A DNA stretch of 64,000 nt from Glycine soja (Eukaryota > Streptophyta > Magnoliopsida > Fabales > Fabaceae). The translations under genes were made by a program, and so were the position numbers. Shown piece after piece: positions 58,325-64,000 of this stretch. The DNA lies in assembly GCF_004193775.1 (NCBI RefSeq), contig NC_041003.1, forward strand, positions 31,610,263 through 31,674,262, read 5' to 3'. Position 1 is the first letter of the stretch. Every line of letters begins with the position of its first letter. The notes under the pieces were generated by a model. That model was not told where the DNA came from. It ran no database searches and was given only the letters and a program-made list of their open reading frames with translations.

Positions 58325-59040
58325 AATTGTGTTGCTTTGCTACTGCTTGAAGATAACCTTGAGGTCTTTCCACCAAGGAGAGTCTAAACTGCAGTTCCTA
58401 TGAGAAATCAAATTCCTCCAACCACCATATCTAGACAATAGAATTGTGGCCCACAACTGATTCTGATTATTTGCCAACTCCCACCCCCATTTAGCAAGCA
58501 AAGCCTCATTGAATTTAATCAAATCTTTGATCCCTAACCCACCTTTACTCTTAGGTAGGCAGACTATGTCCCACCTCACCCAAGGAATCTTAATGGAGTC
58601 TTGGAGGCTGCCCCATAAAAAATTCCTTTGTATAGATGTAATCTTTTGCACCACAAGCTTAGGAATCTTGAAGAAGGATAGCAAATAAATGGGTAAGGCT
58701 GTTAAGACTGAATTAATGAGGGTTATTCTACCCCCCATTGATAGATTTCTTTGCTTCCATTTTGTAAGTTTAGCCTCGCATTTGCTAATAATGGGCTGCC
58801 ACACAGACCTATTTTTAGAGCTCACCCCTACAGGAATTCCAAGGTAAGAGAATGGAATATCCATTTGACTACAATTGAGAGAAGATGCTGCCTCCCTACA
58901 CCAGTCCTCCGATTTGCCCAAACACCCAAATTTTCTCTTATTGTAGTTTATCTTAAGACCAGAGACCAATTCAAAGCTTTTCAGGATACACTTTAGAATT
59001 TTCCCCGTATCTTCTCCATATGCAATGGCCACCTTCACGA
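58325..59040 (-). pseudogene. LINE (L1-type) reverse transcriptase C-terminal fragment
   Basis: A 232-codon frame without stops reads FELVSGLKINYNKRKFGCLG, FSYLGIPVGVSSKNRSVWQP and LTKWKQRNLSMGGRITLINS, then VLTALPIYLLSFFKIPKLVV and KSKGGLGIKDLIKFNEALLA. This is the region after the YADD palm site through the RT thumb/connector of plant LINEs. The YADD motif itself is missing (fragment begins just after it). It stops abruptly after WWKDLKVIFKQ, where the zinc-binding part should begin. The intact frame suggests a fairly recent insertion. Confidence 0.85.
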
Positions 59041-59604
59041 TTTGAAATCAAATAAAGATTGGTTGGTGGTGCTTTCTCTTGTGTCCAGCAAATTCTTTGG
59101 AAGAACATGAAAATTTTAGATTTTAAAATATATAATATTTAAGTGATTTTTTTTTTTTGCTTTTTTATATTTACAAAAAAATTATTTATTGATTGAAATT
59201 CAAAGTGAGGTCTATTTAATAACCTTCTCATGTGTAGAGATATTCATTTTAGTAGACATGCTTGTCACATGTGTTTCTACTTGATTAATTTATAATATGT
59301 AATTTCTATTTTTTAATGTGTTGATTAATAACAATGAAATTTTTTTTTTATAGTTTTTAATTTTAATATACTTACAACAAGCAATATTAATATCATTAGA
59401 AACCCTCAATGAAAGACTGATTGAATTTTTTCGAAAAATATCATTTTTGTAGATATTTATTACAATTAATATATTTTTTCTATGATCAATTAATGTTGTA
59501 TGATTATTTTAAGAAAAAAAAAATACTTATGTTACAAAATATAACAATTAGTATGTTTTTCTCTCGCAAGTACAAGATACTGCTAATAAACACCTTTAGC
59601 ATAC

Positions 59605-59998
59605 TAGTCCACTAGAAATCATTAGAGGACGAGTCTTGAGAAAGCCACATGCTGAGATGGTTACCTTGTATTGAATTTGGAGTTTCTTTCTTACCTTAGT
59701 CCTCCAACTTGCTGCAGCAATCACTCCTAAGCACTTCTTTTTCTTCATTCCATTCTTTACATTTTCAAGTATGAATCTCTCAGCTTTACATCCAGTGAGG
59801 ATCACTGCACCATTGCTTACAGAATCAACCAACCAAGTGGAGTCAGTTCCCTTCTTATCTCCTGTTCTGCAACCATAACAGCATGAACCACAATAGTCAT
59901 CTGCTGAGGAATTTATAGCCACAGACTCTACTTTGAAGCCCATTTTCTCACATCCTTGTATGAGAATTTGGTTCAAAAAGCTTTCATTGTTGCACTTT
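59605..59998 (-). pseudogene. Long-chain alcohol oxidase (FAO-type) exon fragment, probably captured
   Basis: The minus strand encodes [40 protein letters not shown] and [20 protein letters not shown]. It continues [15 protein letters not shown] and [20 protein letters not shown] to ISSG, where the match ends. This is diagnostic of plant FAO proteins, membrane-linked GMC-type flavoenzymes that oxidise long-chain fatty alcohols to aldehydes in omega-oxidation. About 130 of roughly 740 residues are present as one open exon, bounded by an AG-like start near 59996. It lies in the same element as a LINE piece, in antisense to the element's TNPD. Confidence 0.87.
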
Positions 59999-60944
59999 TT
60001 TGTTACACCAATCCTTCTTTGTATGATGCAATCAAATTTTATAATTTGTACAGGCTGATATTACTAATCAAGGAAAAATAGACATTCCTTGGTTTCTAAT
60101 TTCATTCATTTGTTAGTTTTTTCCCAATATCTAAGGGGGTGTTTGTTCCAAGGTTTCTAATTACATTCCTTGGATTCTTATTTTTGGTGGCATTACTATG
60201 AGCAAGAACTCCATTCTCTGGTATTTTAGGCAAAAAAAAACCATTTGCTTAGTGTACCGTCCAGATATGTCTTGACTAAGCATGATGTGGCCCTTTATGA
60301 AGCTCCATCTGTGTTCAGAGCTTCAAGGACTGTGTACCATGGCACTCGGATTTTACTCAGTCAATCCTGATCTGCCCCCCTATCAGGCTCCATTGCCTCT
60401 GTTGAGTGAACAGCTTGGGCCTTTGCATCATCTGGATATAGAATCCAACATGTTGTACTCAACCTCAACCCATCCCGTTGCACATTCACTTCTCTACCCC
60501 TCCAGCCTGATAAATGTTTCTGCCCTATTAAAAAAACAAATTGACCTCTAATTCCATATGAACAATAGGTTGATTTTCAACAATATCCCTAAGTCAATCA
60601 AACCAATACCTCCCACCAATTGATATCAGGACTGGTCACAATTTAAGATCCCATTAAATTTTCCATCAATATACCACCAGTTTAACCCCATCACATGGAA
60701 CCTTCACCCTTTAGACTCAGGCTAGGCTAGTCCAAGCTCCCTTTCTGGGCTAATATGGTCAATGAGAGTTGTATGCATCATTATCAATTCCTGAATACAA
60801 ATGCAGAGCATTTCACCCCAAAACTGGTATAGTAGGATAGTAGATAATGGAATAACCACTATTATGAAATTTATAGATATAAATTAAGTAATTTATATTA
60901 CATTATATGCTTAATCATATTAAAAATTTACACAAATAGTTTCT
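59999..60944. other. Unassigned DNA with one exon-like frame
   Basis: The plus frame 60282-60551 (ELQGLCTMALGFYSVNPDLP, then PYQAPLPLLSEQLGPLHHLD) looks mildly coding but matches no family I recognise. A CCAAGGTTTCTAATT(A/T)CATTCCTTGG duplication is seen near 60085 and 60150. Confidence 0.35.
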
Positions 60945-61200
60945 TTTAATTTTTTTTTTGTCAGCAAACATAGATATGATATATTAATAATAAGTACCAG
61001 TGGTACTGAAGTTACAAATTTTAGGGGCCAGCTGGTTCCTATGATTATTAGTAGGAACAAAGCCAGCACCATAGCACCCTGCTACCTAACCCATGCTACA
61101 AAAGTCCAGCCCCCACACTCCCAAGCTAAGTACAGAAACCTAGTGTTACATTGGAAGAACATTGATTAAAGTGAAGTGTAAAATCTTTCTCATTGGACTT
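60945..61200 (-). repeat. Possible LINE 3' end
   Basis: A T-run followed by GTCAGCAAACATAGATATG resembles the poly(A) and 3' UTR of plant LINEs read in antisense. No coding part is attached. Confidence 0.35.
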
Positions 61201-62060
61201 GAGCCATGACCAAAGTAAAAGCAGAGCATCATCCAAATGCTAGCTGTAATTTGTAGATGCCAAGATATGATGTTGTGATATCAGATTCAATAAAGGAAAG
61301 CAAAATCTAAGTACATGTCAAATCAAACAGGGCAAGGGCATAGAGATTCCATCCAAATGCTAGGACAATAATTTCTACAATACAAATCAGATCATATTGG
61401 AACATTTCCATTTCAAAATTTACACTAATTGTTTTTTTGGAGCCATTTCTTAATTATATATTCCTGTCTTGCAATGATGATTTCAGCTTTATATAGCTAG
61501 AAAGAATATGATGTAGTGAAGACCTTCTTCCATGATTTGAGCTTTATATATGACTATTGGAACTCTGTCTTCACTGCTTTCTTTAGTAAATGCCTTGCAA
61601 TTTAATTCTGTATCATATCAAGTTGATTGCCATAAATTATTTTCTACATATTACACAAATGTTTGTCATAGAAGCGGTTGATTGACCAAAGTGTTATTAT
61701 TTTTCAGGCTGAATCAGGCACCAAAGAATCACCAAAGAACTCCTTTCATTATTTGCAGGTGTGTTTATTGTTTCTAGTAATAGTTTAAAATATGTTTTTG
61801 AAATTCCACAAATCACAAACATGTATGATGCCTGAAAACATGTATTCGTTTAATGCCTTCATATTCATGCCGTGTAATTGTTCTTTTGAGCTGTCTAGTA
61901 TGATGTTTATTATGTCTTTTTGTGCCAATATCATACAATTACGAGAGTACCATAGGTACTATAGGAACAAGTATAAATTAACCCCAATTGTGGTTGAATT
62001 TAAGGATGGTATTGTGGACCAGCTACACCCCATAGCTTAATTACATGTATGCTGCACCTC
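61201..62060. other. Non-coding stretch
   Basis: No domain recognised. CTTATAT(A)GCTAGAAAG and TTTATAT repeats only. Confidence 0.4.
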
Positions 62061-62093
62061 TTGGAAGAGGTGTCAGCATTTACCCTTCCTTTG

Positions 62094-63010
62094 TTGTTTT
62101 TTTTGCAAGGCAAAAATCAAATATATTATGTATAAAATTCAGTACTAGGTGTACTGAAATAATCTACAATAAATCTCCATCTCCGCCTTTTTATGTCCTT
62201 ACCCGACCACCCCCAGAACATGTATTGCAAGGTGTTCAAATTTCTCGAGTCCCGTTGCATGCACACCATGTCATTGACCGCTGGAAGATGGCTAATGGAG
62301 TTGTCGTTCATGAGACAACCTGGTCTTGACCTCCACATGCAACTGCTACATATGGATGGTGTAGTCCCTGGTGTAGTCCTTCTCTGCACATTTTAACGAA
62401 GACCAAGTGTGGAACAAGGTATCATCGATAACCTTTTCAGGATCAAACGGCCGGTTCTTGAAAATCATAGCATTTCTATGATGCCAGACGAAGAAGGATA
62501 GAGCTAACCACAGAAATTTCCATCTGTTGTTTATACTAGCTTTGCTGTTCCATTGAGTGAATTGCAAAAAGTGGTTCTTTGGGTCTGTGGAAAAAGGACC
62601 CACTCTATTAACCCATCTCAAAGGCACCCACCAAATTCTCCTTGTCATTGTACAGTTGCAAATAAGATGTATGTGACCAGAATGAATCTCCTCTACAAAG
62701 TCAGCTGCCATTTGTATTTCATAGTCAAAAAAGTCCCTTCTCCAAGATAACTTCCATTCCCATCTGCCGTCCACAAATTCTCCCATAGAATTAATTAGAG
62801 AATTTTGCTGTTTACTTATTACATATAATTGGGGATACTTTCCTTGGATATTACAGTTGTCCTGTAGCCATAAATCGTTCCGCAAACTAATATTGGACCC
62901 CGTACCTACCCTCCACTTTAAATTATCATTAAAGCAGTTATTGTGTTGCTGCTGAAAGATACTCTTTAAATCCTGCCACCATTGGGAAGTGAAATTTCTT
63001 CTACCACCAG
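62094..63010 (-). pseudogene. LINE zinc-binding RT C-terminus (5'-truncated copy)
   Basis: The minus strand reads SQWWQDLKSIFQQQHNN, then WRVGTGSNISLRNDLWLQDN, DGRWEWKLSWRRDFFDYEIQ and HIHLICNCTMTRRIWWVPL. The final part is WKFLWLALSFFVWHHRNAMI and FKNRPFDPEKVIDDT. This is the connector and zf-RVT module of plant LINEs. A T-run at 62094-62104 may be the poly(A) tail. Its first residues (WWQDLKSIF) match the last residues of the 58325-59040 fragment (WWKDLKVIF). The two pieces overlap by about ten codons but lie in the wrong order to be one element. Confidence 0.8.
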
Positions 63011-63402
63011 AAATCAGCTACTTTGACATAGATTATTTTTCCCAAATTCAGCTGATTTGATTTTATAAATGTTTAAAAAATGATGTTGAATTTCAATTGC
63101 ACCACTTTCGTCATTAAATTTCGATGTTGTCGTTTGTGCAGTTTTTCTTGATTTTTTCTTATAAGCATTGGTAATAGAGGACAACAAACTGAAAAATGCC
63201 GAATCCCTTGAAACAGCCATGCACCATTTTTCTTGTTAGCATTGCTGGTCCAACTAACTGCAATTGCTAATGTGTTTTCCACTGCAGCGTTTTGTACAAA
63301 AGGTGCAATTCTGGTGTGTTTTCTACTGCAATTGGTGCTCTATGCTTGTGATGCATTTCAAGTAACCCCTAAGCCACTAACGTTTGACATAGAAGCTGTA
63401 AC
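63011..63402. other. Sequence upstream of TNPD
   Basis: Probably leader or intron of the transposase gene. CAGCGTTTTGTACAAAAGG and TGTTTTCTACTGCA are acceptor-like. No other feature. Confidence 0.35.
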
Positions 63403-64000
63403 ATGGATCGAAGTTGGATGAACGCATCACGTATAACTGAAGAGTACGAGAATGGTGTTGAAGAGTTTTTGCTGTTTGCTCAAAGTAAAGCGCAACCTAT
63501 GTGGGGAAAATTTGTTTGTCCATGTGTTAAGTGTGGAAATGGGAGGCGCCAAACAATTGATGACATAAGAACTCATCTTATTTGTGAGGGAATAATTCGT
63601 AGCTACACAAAGTGGATATGGCATGGGGAATCCCTCGATACAGCTGACATGTCACAGGCTGACGATGTTACTGCAGACAGCGAAAATCCTATAGAAGAAA
63701 TGATTCGCGATCTTGGGCAAGAGGGGCTTGAAGAGGCACATGCAGCGTTGTATGACAACATAGAAGTTGATTCAAAAATGCCTTTGTATTCCGGCTGCAT
63801 ATCTTTCACAAAATTGTCAGCTGTGTTAGCTCTGGTTAACTTGAAGGCTCGATTTGGGTGGAGTGACAAGAGTTTTAGTGAGTTGCTGATGTTGTTGACA
63901 AACATGCTTCCTCCTGATAACGTCTTGCCAAAGAATCACTACCAAGCAAAGAAGATTTTATGTCCAGTTGGGATGCAGTACGAAAAAATTCATGCATGTT
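63403..64000 (+). CDS. TNPD, CACTA transposase, N-terminal part, open to window end
   Basis: Begins ATG at 63403 (MDRSWMNASRITEEYENGVE) and stays open for 199 codons to the edge. The start is the one shared with the broken copy at 38757. It contains the transposase-associated zinc-binding domain (FVCPCVKCGNGRRQTIDD, IRTHLICEGIIRSYTKWIWH), then IEEMIRDLGQEGLEEAHAAL and YSGCISFTKLSAVLALVNLK. Next are GWSDKSFSELLMLLTNMLPP and the start of the Tnp2 core (YQAKKILCPVGMQYEKIHAC). Unlike 38757-41954 it shows no stop or shift. TNPD acts with a TNPA-like protein to cut and rejoin CACTA ends. Whether the rest is intact lies outside the window. Confidence 0.88.
   Translation, partial: MDRSWMNASRITEEYENGVEEFLLFAQSKAQPMWGKFVCPCVKCGNGRRQTIDDIRTHLICEGIIRSYTKWIWHGESLDTADMSQADDVTADSENPIEEMIRDLGQEGLEEAHAALYDNIEVDSKMPLYSGCISFTKLSAVLALVNLKARFGWSDKSFSELLMLLTNMLPPDNVLPKNHYQAKKILCPVGMQYEKIHAC

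Larger units (their letters stand above)
53168..64000 (+). mobile_element. CACTA element with 5' end in window, running off the right edge
   Basis: Begins CACTACTAAAAATATCC at 53168, preceded by AAC (potential target duplication). Subterminal ACGACGGTG / CACCGTCGT motifs lie within the first 250 bp, followed by a C-rich leader exon. An uninterrupted TNPD start at 63403 has the same orientation, so a single element of more than 10.8 kb is the simplest reading. Cargo between them includes a possible exon (54900), LINE pieces, promoter-like DNA and an alcohol-oxidase exon. A TTTTCTTTTAGTAGTG sequence ending 55567 could be a terminus of a shorter element, but its flank (ATT) does not match AAC. 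The link between the start and the TNPD gene is therefore inferred. Confidence 0.62.

Overview
The window looks like a transposon-dense, AT-rich stretch of a legume nuclear genome, most likely Glycine (soybean or a close relative). That assignment is inference from the types of element seen: CACTA elements starting CACTACTAGAAAA, an Athila-type element full of GCTAAGCG motifs, and legume-like host gene fragments. No complete host gene, tRNA, rRNA or CRISPR array was found. Almost every recognisable coding stretch is a transposon gene or a broken host exon carried near or inside a transposon.

Layout. 1-794 is the 5' end of a CACTA element that leaves the window on the left (minus strand). 795-6396 is non-coding with small terminal-inverted-repeat elements and a LINE scrap. 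6397-13238 is a Mutator-like element (MULE) with long inverted repeats. It holds a decayed MURA-type transposase on the minus strand and a decayed plant mobile domain (PMD) gene on the plus strand. 13349-18745 is a minus-strand wreck of an Athila LTR piece and a Tat-like Ty3/gypsy element, split by a 2.8 kb solo LTR (15053-17894, target duplication GTTTC). It is joined to a cation/calcium exchanger fragment and a CACTA terminus ending at 19594.

The centre is a 24.0 kb CACTA element, 21547-45545, with both ends and a 3-bp target duplication (GGA) visible. It carries fragments of 3-methylcrotonyl-CoA carboxylase beta subunit, a poly(A)-binding-protein RRM and a duplicated NDR1/HIN1-like N-terminus. 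It also carries a broken TNPD transposase and a broken TNPA-like gene ending in a Ulp1-type cysteine protease domain. An 11.5 kb Athila-lineage retrotransposon (25901-37417, GTAGA duplication) sits inside it. Inside that element's reverse transcriptase is an 877-bp solo LTR (28981-29857, GTTGT duplication). This is a clear three-level nest whose order of insertion can be read.

Right of the CACTA element, 45546-53167 is non-coding DNA with MITEs and a large imperfect inverted duplication (about 49815-52955). The left arm of that duplication is interrupted by a GCTAAGCG-bearing solo LTR (50203-51487, TTGCC duplication). A further CACTA element begins at 53168 and probably runs off the right edge. 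It would contain two LINE pieces, a fatty-alcohol-oxidase exon, possible captured promoter DNA and, from 63403, an uninterrupted TNPD start.

Functionally, this is a record of nested insertion, gene-fragment capture and decay. The parts most worth following are the CACTA capture events, the TNPA-Ulp1 gene, the MULE-PMD pairing, the spliced env-like reading frame and motif field of the Athila element, and the inverted repeat as a possible small-RNA source. All boundaries were read by eye; no similarity search was run.
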